A stretch of 64,000 nt of DNA from assembly GCF_007280555.1 (NCBI RefSeq), contig NZ_VKDB01000006.1:1-64000 (forward strand), written 5' to 3'. Numbering within the stretch: the first letter of the stretch is position 1; the number at the start of each line of letters is the position of its first letter. The notes below the pieces were generated by a model, which searched no databases, was not told the origin of the DNA, and saw only the letters and a program-made list of their open reading frames with translations. The position numbers and the translations under genes were made by a program. This stretch comes from Deinococcus detaillensis (GTDB taxonomy: Bacteria; Deinococcota; Deinococci; Deinococcales; Deinococcaceae). Shown here one piece after another: positions 31,953 through 43,929 of the stretch.

Positions 31953-32852
31953 TTACAGCACCAGCACTCCTTGGTGCTTGGCTTTTTCCTGCGGCTCCAC
32001 GTGAATGGTGACGCTCACGCCTTCCACCGCCAGTTGCAGGGCGTCTTCCAAGCGGTCGCAGATGGCGTGGGCGGCTTCCACCGTCATCTCGCCGGGTACC
32101 ACCAGATGAAACTCCACGAAGGTGAGCGCTCCGGCGTGGCGGGTGCGCAGGTCGTGGGCTTCTAAGGCTCCCTCGCCCTCCAAGCTGATGGCCTGCCGAA
32201 TGCGTTTTTCGGTGTCGGGGTCTACGGCGGCGTCCATCAAGCCGCCCACGCTGTCACGAACGAGGCCATAGCCGCTCCACAAAATGTTGAGGGCCACCAG
32301 TGCGGCGAGGAGCGGATCGAGGACAAACCAACCGGTCAGTTTGGCCAGCAGCAAGCCGCCCAGCACGCCCACGCTCGTCACCACGTCGGACATCACGTGC
32401 CGCCCGTCGGCCACCAGCGCCGGAGAACGCCGCGCTTTGCCGGTTCGCAGCAGCACGCCTGCCCAGACAAAGTTGATGACGCTGGCCCCCGAGCTGATGA
32501 GCAGGCCCAGCAGCGGCGCGTTCACTTCACGCGGATTGAAGAGCAGCGGATAGGCCGTCCAGAGAATGCTCAGCGCGGCCAGCACGATCAGCACGCCCTC
32601 GGACACTGCCGAAAAATACTCGGCTTTGCTGTGGCCGTAAGGATGGCCCGCGTCGGCAGGGCGGGCGCTGACCCGCAGCGCGAAGTAGGCCCCGCCCGCC
32701 GCCGCCACGTTGATGATGCTCTCCAAGGCGTCGGAATACAGCGCCACGCTGCCGGTCAGCCAGTAAGCGAGGGATTTGAGACCCAGCACCAACACCGCCA
32801 CCACGACGCTTTGCAGCGCGGTGCGAATGGCATGGTGGGGGGATGAAGGCAT
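31953..32852 (-). CDS. Cation diffusion facilitator transporter
   Basis: Exports divalent metal (Zn, Fe, Mn or Co) in exchange for protons at the inner membrane. 299 residues. TM2 carries YSDALESIINV (metal-site Asp), followed by AGHPYGHSKAEYFS, TM5 carries DVVTSVGV, and a cytoplasmic domain of about 85 residues follows (VEFHLVVPGEMTVEAAHAICDRLE). The start is taken as the ATG at 32852 because TACTCT ends 6 bases upstream; a TTG five codons earlier lies inside the hexamer. Mn versus Zn selectivity is not determinable here. Confidence 0.9.
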   Translation of the reverse strand: MPSSPHHAIRTALQSVVVAVLVLGLKSLAYWLTGSVALYSDALESIINVAAAGGAYFALRVSARPADAGHPYGHSKAEYFSAVSEGVLIVLAALSILWTAYPLLFNPREVNAPLLGLLISSGASVINFVWAGVLLRTGKARRSPALVADGRHVMSDVVTSVGVLGGLLLAKLTGWFVLDPLLAALVALNILWSGYGLVRDSVGGLMDAAVDPDTEKRIRQAISLEGEGALEAHDLRTRHAGALTFVEFHLVVPGEMTVEAAHAICDRLEDALQLAVEGVSVTIHVEPQEKAKHQGVLVL

Positions 32853-32906
32853 TGGCACAGAGTACAAGATGAAAACGGGTCAGCGTGCGGACACTACACT
32901 GGCTTG

Positions 32907-33311
32907 ATGTCTGCCGCGCCGCGCTCACCAATCGGACGCCGCCCCGTGCGGCCCGCCGAAGTTGACATCTGGCGCGAATGCTCGCGCTGCCGCTACCCAA
33001 TGCTGAGATGGGCGGCCTTATGCGGCGAGGTGCCTCAGCGGGGCTTGCCGCAGTTTGAATTCCCGCTGCCTCCTCCAGCCGAGCCTTTCTCCTTTGCGCG
33101 TTTACTCTTCACTCCACGCACCAAACGGGGTGGTGGGTCTGTGCTTGTGGTTGGTCTGTATTTGATCAGGCTGGTGATAGACGAAATTGACGTTCGGCTG
33201 CGAAGGCGCAAATATCGCCGCTTATTCGGCGTTGCCAGACCGGACGACTGGGTCTGCGCCAACTGCCTGCACCGCGAATCTCCAGTCCGGACATCTACAC
33301 TGGGTGAATGA
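32907..33311 (+). CDS. Hypothetical protein with split CxxC pairs
   Basis: 134 residues. One CxxC near the N-terminus (WRECSRCRYPML) and another near the C-terminus (DWVCANCLHRES) could form a zinc ribbon once folded. Between them lie a Pro/Phe-rich stretch, a hydrophobic segment (GGSVLVVGLYLIRLVI) and a basic patch (RLRRRKYRRL). TACACT ends 6 bases before the ATG. Its stop overlaps the next ATG (ATGA), so it is coupled to the VOC gene. Family unknown. Confidence 0.6.
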   Translation: MSAAPRSPIGRRPVRPAEVDIWRECSRCRYPMLRWAALCGEVPQRGLPQFEFPLPPPAEPFSFARLLFTPRTKRGGGSVLVVGLYLIRLVIDEIDVRLRRRKYRRLFGVARPDDWVCANCLHRESPVRTSTLGE

Positions 33312-33730
33312 CCGAAGCCAATCTTTCCCATGTGCCCATCACCGAGTGGGCCGCGCTGGTGCCGGAGTTGGATGTCCGCGACCTAGCGCACAGCCAAGAC
33401 GTGTACACCCGCTTGTTCGGCTTCACCGTCAACTACACCCGCCCCGGCTTTGCTTACCTCAGCTTGGGCCGCATTCAGTGGATGCTCTCGCAAATCCGTG
33501 AAGGCGGCTCGTGGCAGACCGGAGCGCTGGACTATCCTTTAGGGCGCGGGATCAATTTCCAGATCAGCGTGCCGGATGTGGACGCGCTGTACAAGCGGCT
33601 GGAAGCGGACGCCTATCCCATTTATGTGCCGATGAAGACTTCGGTGTATCTGGAAGGCGGCACCGAGCATGAGCAGCGCGAATTTCTGGTGCTCGACCCC
33701 GACGGGTATCTGCTGCGCTTCACCGACTGA
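33308..33730 (+). CDS. VOC/glyoxalase-bleomycin resistance superfamily protein
   Basis: 140 residues with the paired beta-alpha-beta-beta-beta modules of the vicinal oxygen chelate fold: ALVPELDVRDLAHSQDVYTRLFGF at the start and EHEQREFLVLDPDGYLLRF at the end, as in bleomycin-binding-type proteins. It could be a drug-binding protein or a small metalloenzyme. The ATG overlaps the upstream stop. Confidence 0.82.
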   Translation: MTEANLSHVPITEWAALVPELDVRDLAHSQDVYTRLFGFTVNYTRPGFAYLSLGRIQWMLSQIREGGSWQTGALDYPLGRGINFQISVPDVDALYKRLEADAYPIYVPMKTSVYLEGGTEHEQREFLVLDPDGYLLRFTD

Positions 33731-33780
33731 GGCCTTCTGCCCACAGCGTAATCCCGCCGCCTTCGCGCTAGACTCTGCCG

Positions 33781-37071
<3,291 letters not shown>

Positions 37072-37083
37072 GCGCAAGGGTGG

Positions 37084-37548
37084 CTAGCGCCGAGACACCA
37101 GATGCTGCACGCCCTCACTCGGCAAGTTGAGGAGAGCGGAGCGCAAAAATGGTGGCATCAATTGTGCTTCTTCCAAGTGCTCCAAGCTGACCCACTCAAA
37201 AGCACTGGTCAAGTCAAATTGATTGTCAAACGGCTGCTCGGGCAAGTCGGGCGGTGACTCGGCCAGATAGTAAAAGCCGATTTCATGCGTGAATTGCTCC
37301 TCATTCTCAAAGAAGTTTTCCAGCAGGTAGCTTAGTTTGAGTGGCCCCACCGCTCGCCCCATTTCTTCTTGTATTTCGCGTTTGGCGGCGCTGAGGCTAT
37401 CTTCACCAGCTTTGATGCGGCCCCCTGGCAAGTAGCACCAAGACGCCCTATTTTCGCGGCAAATCAGCAACTTGCCGCCGCGAATAAGAATCACGGCGGC
37501 TCGGCTCAAGAAACGGTGCTGGCCCAAATGGATGTCTACATCAGTCAT
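37084..37548 (-). CDS. Nudix hydrolase
   Basis: 154 residues. The Nudix box is complete: GGRIKAGEDSLSAAKREI followed by QEEMG (GX5EX7REUXEEXGU). Members cleave nucleoside diphosphates linked to another moiety; Deinococcus has many paralogs used in nucleotide-pool cleaning, and the substrate here is unknown. ATG 37548 is preferred; an in-frame GTG ten codons upstream (37578) is possible. Convergent with the helicase gene, 12 bases away. Confidence 0.88.
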   Translation of the reverse strand: MTDVDIHLGQHRFLSRAAVILIRGGKLLICRENRASWCYLPGGRIKAGEDSLSAAKREIQEEMGRAVGPLKLSYLLENFFENEEQFTHEIGFYYLAESPPDLPEQPFDNQFDLTSAFEWVSLEHLEEAQLMPPFLRSALLNLPSEGVQHLVSRR

Positions 37549-37591
37549 GCAACCAGTGTGCGGTCTAAATGCATCCACTCCGCCAACTGGC

Positions 37592-38164
37592 TTATTTCAC
37601 CGAGATGCGAACCGGCTGGGCGCTGATTTTAGCGGTTTGTTCCGGCTCTCCGGCGAACCCCTGAAACCAGCCTTCCACCATGTATTCACCCGCTGGCAGC
37701 TTGAGGGTGCGCTCAAAAGTGGCGCTGCCGCCAGCCGCTGCGGTGCGTTCAACCATTTCCTGCGTGCAAATGCGCTTGTCGCCGGTCGGATAGACCACTT
37801 CCCGCGTGCCGACTTGCAGCACCCGGATGCTGGGAACTGCCGCACAGTTTTGATCGCTGTCGCGTCCGGCACTGAAATTCATCGGTGAGAGTTGGCCGTT
37901 TTTCAGCGTCAGACTGATGCTGAATTCAGTGCCCACCGTGCGCGGAATCTGTAAGGTGGCGCTGACCCCTTCCATTGACCTGACCGCCCGCGCGGCCATG
38001 TTATTGGTGTCTGGCAGGGTTGGGGCCGAGGTGGACAGCGGGCCCGGAGGCGCTGGAGTGGACGCAGGCTGGCTGCCAACGGGCGGAATTTCGGGCAAGG
38101 TGCTCTGTGCCGCAGCGGGCAGCGACAGGAGGCCCAAGAGCAAAAGGGGCAACAATTTGTTCAT
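37592..38164 (-). CDS. Hypothetical secreted protein, BsuPI-like domain possible
   Basis: 190 residues. Signal peptide MNKLLPLLLLGLLSLPAAAQ, then a Pro/Ser/Thr linker to about 55, then a beta-sandwich-like domain (FSISLTLKNGQLSPMNFSAG ... LPAGEYMVEGWFQGFAG) that recalls the BsuPI protease-inhibitor-like fold. Two Cys near 107 and 132 probably form a disulfide. TAGACT ends 7 bases before the ATG. Confidence 0.65.
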   Translation of the reverse strand: MNKLLPLLLLGLLSLPAAAQSTLPEIPPVGSQPASTPAPPGPLSTSAPTLPDTNNMAARAVRSMEGVSATLQIPRTVGTEFSISLTLKNGQLSPMNFSAGRDSDQNCAAVPSIRVLQVGTREVVYPTGDKRICTQEMVERTAAAGGSATFERTLKLPAGEYMVEGWFQGFAGEPEQTAKISAQPVRISVK

Positions 38165-38209
38165 GCCGCTCAGTCTAAATGACGGGGGTGACCAAGCGCT
38201 GATGAGCGC

Positions 38210-40186
38210 TTAAGGCTCTGAGATGGGCTGGAGAGGGAGAACCGGAATGGGCGTCGCTGGAAGGCTGGGCGCGGGCGGCGGCACCAGCGGCGCGTCCGGC
38301 TGCGGCGCACGGGGCAGCGGTGTCAGTTCGGGAAACGGCTGGGGAGCGGTGGGCGTGGGCTGAGCGCTCTGGCGCTGGATCTGATACTGGGTCTGCTGCG
38401 CGTAATCGTCGGCAATGCCCTGCGCGATGCCCTGCGCCAAAGCCTCGCGGCCCGCACCGCTCATCAGCAGCCTCAAATCATCCGCTTGGGTCAGGTAAGC
38501 CATTTCGATCAGCAAGCTGCGCTGCGAAGTCGGGCGGGTCAGGGCCAAACTGCTGACGCGAAGGCCCGGTATGCCCAGCGGCGGCAAGGTGCTGACGAGC
38601 AGTTGCGGCGCGGAGCGCGGTATACTCCGCAGCAAAGCGCTGGCCAGCCCCCAGGTCATCGGGTGAAAGCTGTAGAGTTCCAGGCCGCGCCGCTGCCGAG
38701 GATCAACGCCGTCTGGTAGGGCGTTGGCGTGAATGCTGATCAGCAAATCGGCCTTGAGGGTTTCGGCCATTAGCGGGCGGTCATACAGCGCCACCCGCAC
38801 GTCACGGTCACGGGTCAATCGGGCGTCGGCTCCCTGTGCCCGCAGCAGGTCTGCCACCCGCGCCGCAATCGGCAGAGTGACGTTTTTTTCCGGCTCACCC
38901 AAACTGCCCGCGCCGCCGAGTTCCGAGCCGCCGTGTCCGGGGTCGATCAAAATCACTCGGCCTTTGAGCGGCTGGGCAACATCGAGGCTGGGGGCTTTGC
39001 GCAGATGCAAGATCAGTGCGCCTTGCTGATAGCTGACGAAGTAGCCCCAGTTTTGAACTTGCGGCAGCGTGACGCTCAGTTGCAGCGCTGAACCGCTCGG
39101 CATCCAATTCAGTTCCGGCGCGTTGGCGGCAGCGAGCCTTCCAGCAGGCAAGCTGGCGCTGGCAAGCGTCAGGGTCAGGCCCGCGTTGGAGCCAGCCGAA
39201 GTTTCTTCCAAGCTCAGGGGCGTGCGCTGGGCAATCGGTAGCCGAACTTGCCATTCGTCCGGCAGGTCAAGTAATTGCGGCGTGCCTGCGGCGGCTTGCG
39301 GCGGCGGCGTGCCGATGGGCAACAGCGTCAAGACCGATTTGAGCGCGGTGGCCAGGCCGTCCGGCCCCTGCACCAGGTAATCTTCACCCAAATTGCCCAG
39401 AACACTCAGCCGCTGGCCCTGCTTGGGAAACAGCAAATCGGTGGTCTCAGGCCCGGTGGCAAAAGCGCTGGTGCTGGGATTGACGCCCAGGCCGACATCC
39501 GCCGCACTGACTTCGGCCACCCGTGCCGCGCCGCTGGGGTTGGAGGTCACTTTGCCAAGAGCGGTGGCCGTCACGGTTTTGCCGTCTGTGCCGGTCAAGC
39601 TCACTTTGACTGCGGCAGCGCTGAGCGCCAAGTTTTCCGGCAAAGTCAAGGTGGTCTGATACCAGCCGGCGGCTCTGGGTGGGCGGGCACTGGCGGTTTG
39701 CTCGGTGAGGCGGAAAGTCCCCCAGCCACTTACGGTGACGCTGGCTTTGCCGCCCGGCGAGCCCTGAAAGCCCACCACCAAGCTGCGCCCTTCAACAGGC
39801 ACGCGGGTATACAGTGTCAGCGGCTGAGCGGGGCTGAGCGTGCCGGCTTTGATGGCGGTGGGTCTGGCACTCAGGGCGCGGGGCAGGCTAAAGGTGACAT
39901 TGAACATCACGGCGCGGCTTTGGCTGCCGAGTGTGCTGATCAATTTGAGGGCATTTTTGCCGGCGCTCAGCGGCAGCCATTCCATGAACAGGCCGTCTGC
40001 GCCGACATTCAGTGCCCGTCCATTGATGCTCAAGCTGGCGCTGGGGCTGACGTGGCCTTCAAAAATCACGTGGTCATACGGCACGTTCGAGTTGGCCGGT
40101 GGATACGCCACCACGATTTCAGGCGCGGCGGCGTGAGCACTAGAACAGAGGGCCAAAGTCAGAGCAAAACCGCAGCAAAGGCGCAT
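38210..40186 (-). CDS. N-acetylmuramoyl-L-alanine amidase (Amidase_3)
   Basis: Zinc amidase that cleaves the stem peptide from peptidoglycan during cell separation or wall turnover. 658 residues with signal peptide MRLCCGFALTLALCSSAHA. The N-terminal 400 residues are beta-rich exported domains, including a region around 290-420 that may act as an AMIN-like targeting domain. Catalytic domain from about 430: VILIDPGHGGSELGG, EKNVTLPIAARVADLL, DLLISIHANALP, and IEMAYLTQADD with the second Glu. The tail is Pro-rich. The start at 40186 is chosen because the signal peptide begins there and TAAGGTAG lies upstream. Confidence 0.9.
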   Translation of the reverse strand: MRLCCGFALTLALCSSAHAAAPEIVVAYPPANSNVPYDHVIFEGHVSPSASLSINGRALNVGADGLFMEWLPLSAGKNALKLISTLGSQSRAVMFNVTFSLPRALSARPTAIKAGTLSPAQPLTLYTRVPVEGRSLVVGFQGSPGGKASVTVSGWGTFRLTEQTASARPPRAAGWYQTTLTLPENLALSAAAVKVSLTGTDGKTVTATALGKVTSNPSGAARVAEVSAADVGLGVNPSTSAFATGPETTDLLFPKQGQRLSVLGNLGEDYLVQGPDGLATALKSVLTLLPIGTPPPQAAAGTPQLLDLPDEWQVRLPIAQRTPLSLEETSAGSNAGLTLTLASASLPAGRLAAANAPELNWMPSGSALQLSVTLPQVQNWGYFVSYQQGALILHLRKAPSLDVAQPLKGRVILIDPGHGGSELGGAGSLGEPEKNVTLPIAARVADLLRAQGADARLTRDRDVRVALYDRPLMAETLKADLLISIHANALPDGVDPRQRRGLELYSFHPMTWGLASALLRSIPRSAPQLLVSTLPPLGIPGLRVSSLALTRPTSQRSLLIEMAYLTQADDLRLLMSGAGREALAQGIAQGIADDYAQQTQYQIQRQSAQPTPTAPQPFPELTPLPRAPQPDAPLVPPPAPSLPATPIPVLPLQPISEP

Positions 40187-40285
40187 GGCCGCTACCTTAG
40201 CGCCTGCTTTTAAGGGCAAGCTGAGCTGTACTCGTTGGCGGTTGGTCACTTCCCATTTTTAGCAATCTGTTCACGACCCGCCTGC

Positions 40286-40738
40286 TTAAAACCGAACTTC
40301 TAACCCCGCGCCGGCGCTCAGGCCCGACTTGGTGTCGGTTTTGACGCTGGCCCGCCAACCGAGTGGCCCCACCAACGGCCCGCGCAGGCCGCCTTCCAAA
40401 TAAATGCCCACGCCAGAATTGGTGTTGCCAGCCGTGTGATAAGCCAGCCCGCCGCTCAGGAAAGCGTCGGTGCCGGTGAACGGCAAATTGAGGTCGCGCA
40501 GGGTGCCGCCCGCCCGCACTTCGCTCAGGCCGCCCGCCGCGCTGCTGGTCGCTGCGCCCGCTTCGATGCCCACCGTGCCGATAAACGGAATCGGCAGGAG
40601 GGCGCTGCCCACGTGGGCGTCTAAGCCGTTGGTTCTCAAATCGGCTCCGGCCCACAGCACGGCGGCTTGGGCGGGGGCAAAGCTGACCGCGCCCAATGTA
40701 AGGGCGGCAACCACAGCAAAACGGGGAAGAAGATTCAT
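40286..40738 (-). CDS. Small outer-membrane/beta-barrel-like protein
   Basis: 150 residues. Signal peptide MNLLPRFAVVAALTLGAVSFAPAQA, then alternating Gly/aromatic beta-strand segments ending in the terminal aromatic pattern GAGLEVRF, typical of a small eight-strand barrel. TACCCT ends 7 bases before ATG 40738. Function unknown; the adjacent amidase suggests an envelope role. Confidence 0.65.
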   Translation of the reverse strand: MNLLPRFAVVAALTLGAVSFAPAQAAVLWAGADLRTNGLDAHVGSALLPIPFIGTVGIEAGAATSSAAGGLSEVRAGGTLRDLNLPFTGTDAFLSGGLAYHTAGNTNSGVGIYLEGGLRGPLVGPLGWRASVKTDTKSGLSAGAGLEVRF

Positions 40739-40831
40739 ACGGCTCAGGGTAAGCGGCCAGCATGAAGGCTGTCTGATGCAGGTCGAGCGGCCCGGCATTC
40801 GGCGCTGTTCTCCCTCCGTAGAGCCCACACC

Positions 40832-41395
40832 CTACGAGGAGCGCAGTCTCTTGCGCTCGGCCACCGCTAGCTCGTCGACCCGCTCGTTTTCGGCGTGGCC
40901 CGCGTGCCCTTTGACCCAAACGAACGTCAGGGCGTGCTTGTGGGCCTGCTCCACGAGTTCTTCCCACAAATCCTGATTTTTCACCGGATCGCCGCTGGCC
41001 GTTTTCCAGCCGTTGCGCTGCCACTTGAGAATCCAAGCGTCGGTAAAGGCTTTGCGCAGGTACTGGCTGTCGGTCACCACCCGCACCTGACAAGGTCGCT
41101 TGAGCGCCTTCAGGCCTTCCAAGAGGCCGGTGAGTTCCATGCGGTTGTTGGTGGTGCCCCCGGCGTGGCCGCACAGTTCGGTGGTGTGCTCACCGTACTT
41201 GAGCAAGGTGGCCCAGCCGCCGTGCCCGGCCTGGGTGTCGCAGGCTCCGTCGCTGTAAAGCGTCACGGCGTTGCCGGCCACCGGAACTTTGGGCTGGATG
41301 CAGGCTTGGAGTGGCAACTGGTCGCGGACGGTTTGGGCCTGCTTGGCCGCCGCTTTTTGAACGGGAGAGCGAGCAGAAGAAAACTTGCGGGTCAT
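40832..41395 (-). CDS. rnhA: Ribonuclease HI
   Basis: Degrades RNA in RNA-DNA hybrids. 187 residues with a 40-residue basic N-terminal extension before the catalytic fold. Catalytic carboxylates are seen in YSDGACDTQAGHGGWA (Asp), NNRMELTGLLEGL (Glu), VVTDSQYL (Asp) and NERVDELA (Asp), plus WVKGHAGHAEN. The frame is open up to 41635 but would overlap the divergent YihY gene; ATG 41395 with TAGACT upstream is preferred. Confidence 0.92.
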   Translation of the reverse strand: MTRKFSSARSPVQKAAAKQAQTVRDQLPLQACIQPKVPVAGNAVTLYSDGACDTQAGHGGWATLLKYGEHTTELCGHAGGTTNNRMELTGLLEGLKALKRPCQVRVVTDSQYLRKAFTDAWILKWQRNGWKTASGDPVKNQDLWEELVEQAHKHALTFVWVKGHAGHAENERVDELAVAERKRLRSS

Positions 41396-41567
41396 CAGGG
41401 GCGTGAGTCTAGCAGGTGGGCGCAGGGGAAGCGGCAAAGCAGCGGGTGGCGACACCATAAAGAGCAAAAGAAAGCGAAACACAACTGTAATCGGAGGCGG
41501 CAGATAAAGGAGACGCTTCCCCCGCCCCGCTAGGCAGCACGCCGCTCCAGCTTTCATACTGTGAGAG

Positions 41568-42800
41568 ATGAATCTCAAGCTAAAAACCCTATTCGAGCTG
41601 CTCAAAGACGCGGTGAGCGCTTTTAACCAAGACAACGCGCCGCGTCTGGCCGCCGCTCTGGCTTACTACGCTATTTCTTCGATTGGGCCGATTTTATTTC
41701 TGATCGTTACGGTGGCCGGCATCGTCTTTCAGGGCCAAGACCGTGCCGCCATTACCCAGCAGCTTACCGACGTGGTGCAAAACGCTCTGGGCAGCAGCGG
41801 CGACCCAGAAACGTCTAAGAATATCTCTCAGTTTGTGGGATCGTTCGTTAAAAATATCAGCGACCAATTTGACAACCCCAGCGCCAATACCCTGGCGATT
41901 TTCACCGGCCTCGCCACTTTATTTCTCACGTCCACCGGCCTGTTCTTGCAGCTTCAAGGCGCACTCAATGCCCTGTGGGACGTCAAGCCCGCGCCGGGAC
42001 TCCTCGGCATGATCCGCACCCGCTTGATCGGCTTTTTGATGGTGCTGGTGTTCGGGGCGTTGGTGGTGGTGTTCATCGCGGGCAACACCTACCTGACCGC
42101 CCTCACCAAACAGATCGGCGACACGGTGGGGCAAGGAGCCAACTTTGCGCGGCTGGGCACCGGCTTACTGGCGATGGTGTTTTTTACGCCGGTTTTTGCC
42201 GCCACCTTCAAATGGCTGCCTGCCGTGAATCTCAAATGGCGGCAGGTCTGGACTGGCGGGGCCATCACGGCGGTGCTGTTCGTGCTGTCGCAAGCGGCGA
42301 TTGGGGTGTATTTTGCCCGCGCCACCCCCGGCAGCGTTTACGGCGCGGCCAGCACTTTGTTCGTGGTGCTGCTGTGGATTTACTTTTCCAGCATGGTGAT
42401 CTTTTTTGGCGCGGAAGTCACTTGGGTTTATAGTCAGCGCCCCGGCGAAAAAGAGCAACTCGCGGGCGTACAGGGCCGGGCCAGCACCGCCAAGGCCGCC
42501 GCGCTGGGCCTGCATGAGCGCCGCCCGGTGCATCCGCCGCACCACGCGCCGCGTCCGCCGCTGCCGCTCAGGCCGCCGCCGCTGGGCCGGGCGGCAGGCA
42601 GCGCGGCGCTGTCGGTTCTGGCCCTGCCTTCGGTGCTGGTGCTGGGGCTGCTGCGACTCACCGGGCTGCTTGGGCCGGGCAGGGAACCGGTCAAAACTTT
42701 ATCTACCCGTCAAAAAGCTCGGGCGCAGCAAGTCTGGAACCAGAACGGCCTCGAGAAAAACCCGCCCGCCGCCGACGAGCCAACTTCTCCTAAACGCTAA
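41568..42800 (+). CDS. YihY/BrkB family membrane protein
   Basis: 410 residues. The family start DAVSAFNQDNAPRLAAALAYYAISSIGPILFLI and later MVIFFGAEVTWVYSQR are visible among six transmembrane segments (about 30-58, 95-125, 138-165, 180-205, 215-240, 248-275). The C-terminal 130 residues are an unusual His/Pro/Arg-rich tail with one extra hydrophobic stretch. Often misnamed ribonuclease BN; the true function is unclear. TACTGT ends 5 bases before the ATG. Confidence 0.88.
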   Translation: MNLKLKTLFELLKDAVSAFNQDNAPRLAAALAYYAISSIGPILFLIVTVAGIVFQGQDRAAITQQLTDVVQNALGSSGDPETSKNISQFVGSFVKNISDQFDNPSANTLAIFTGLATLFLTSTGLFLQLQGALNALWDVKPAPGLLGMIRTRLIGFLMVLVFGALVVVFIAGNTYLTALTKQIGDTVGQGANFARLGTGLLAMVFFTPVFAATFKWLPAVNLKWRQVWTGGAITAVLFVLSQAAIGVYFARATPGSVYGAASTLFVVLLWIYFSSMVIFFGAEVTWVYSQRPGEKEQLAGVQGRASTAKAAALGLHERRPVHPPHHAPRPPLPLRPPPLGRAAGSAALSVLALPSVLVLGLLRLTGLLGPGREPVKTLSTRQKARAQQVWNQNGLEKNPPAADEPTSPKR

Positions 42801-42872
42801 ATCCTGCCCGCTGAGTATTCAGCAAGCCTTTATCCGCCGCGCCCCGAGGGTTGCGGCGGTTTACTTTGGAGC

Positions 42873-43496
42873 ATGACCCGGACTCCGCGCTCTAAGACTT
42901 CACTGACCACCCATTTGCTGCGCCGCTTCGGTTTGATCGAGTTGTCTTCTCAGCCCTCGCCCGCGTACCGTGGAGCGCTGCTGGGCCTGGCTGGCAGCTT
43001 GGTCGGCACGCTGGCGATGGGCCAGTATTGGACGAAAATCGCTCCGCTGGTGCAGCCGCCCAAAGCCGGCGCGCACAAACAAAAGCCGCAACCCGACCAA
43101 AACGTCATTTCGCCGCTGGGCCAGCAACACCAAAACGGCGAAAGCCCGACGGCGGCGCTGGGCCGCTTTGCTTACGAGCTGATTGCCCACAAAACCCCCA
43201 GCCGAGATGCCCGCGCTTCTCTGAGTGAAGCGGTGCATTGGGGTATGGGCGCGGGCAGCGGCGCACTCTACGGCGCACTGACAGCCCAGCGCGGCGCGAA
43301 CCCCCTCAGTGGCAGCTTGTTCGGCGCGGCACTTTGGATCGCCGTAGACGAGACTTTGGTGCCGTTTCTCGGCTTGCAAGACGGCCCGGCCAGCAGCGAT
43401 GTGCGCGGACATCTCAACCGCCTCGGCGCACACCTCAGTTACGGCGCGGCGCTGGGCCTGAGCATCTGGGCGCTCGGCAAAGTGCTGCCGGACTGA
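42873..43496 (+). CDS. Hypothetical membrane protein, YagU/DUF1440-like
   Basis: 207 residues. Gly/Ala-rich hydrophobic segments at about 32-52, 122-143, 146-160 and 185-203 with the pattern AVHWGMGAGSGALYGALTA recall the YagU (DUF1440) inner-membrane family. A polar loop of about 50 residues (KPQPDQNVISPLGQQ) separates the first segment. TACTTT ends 5 bases before the ATG; a weak GGAG is also present. Confidence 0.65.
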   Translation: MTRTPRSKTSLTTHLLRRFGLIELSSQPSPAYRGALLGLAGSLVGTLAMGQYWTKIAPLVQPPKAGAHKQKPQPDQNVISPLGQQHQNGESPTAALGRFAYELIAHKTPSRDARASLSEAVHWGMGAGSGALYGALTAQRGANPLSGSLFGAALWIAVDETLVPFLGLQDGPASSDVRGHLNRLGAHLSYGAALGLSIWALGKVLPD

Positions 43497-43573
43497 GCGG
43501 CAGACAAGCAGTGTGGCGCTGGCGACGCTTTACATTTATGGTGTGAGGTCAACTTCGCTCTACACTGCGGGTG

Positions 43574-43792
43574 ATGATTCGTTTGCTGCTGGCGGTACTG
43601 GGCCTTGTTCTCGCCGCGCTCTTGAGCTTGACGGCGCTGTGGTTGCTGGGCGAGTTGGTATCGGGACTGGGCCAAGTCCTGACCACCACCGCTTCGCTGC
43701 TGCTCGGTGTGCTGCGTTTCGCGCTGACGGCCGGCGTTTTGGGTGGGCTCGCTTATATTCTGACCAGTGCTTGGGGACGCCCGCACCGGTAA
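43574..43792 (+). CDS. Small two-helix membrane protein
   Basis: 72 residues consisting almost entirely of hydrophobic helices (about 2-32 and 36-64) with a basic tail. TACACT ends 7 bases before ATG 43574; GTG 43571 is an alternative. No family recognised; expression is supported only by the leaderless -10 arrangement. Confidence 0.5.
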   Translation: MIRLLLAVLGLVLAALLSLTALWLLGELVSGLGQVLTTTASLLLGVLRFALTAGVLGGLAYILTSAWGRPHR

Positions 43793-43929
43793 GTGAGTAA
43801 AAGGTGAGATTTAACCCAAATAGAAATGAAGTTTTGCTAAGGTATCCTATTCCCATTCCGCCAACGCGCTTTCGACTTAGAACGTAGTGTTGGTTAGGAT
43901 TGTTAAATTTACGTTTAGAGGTGAATGAG

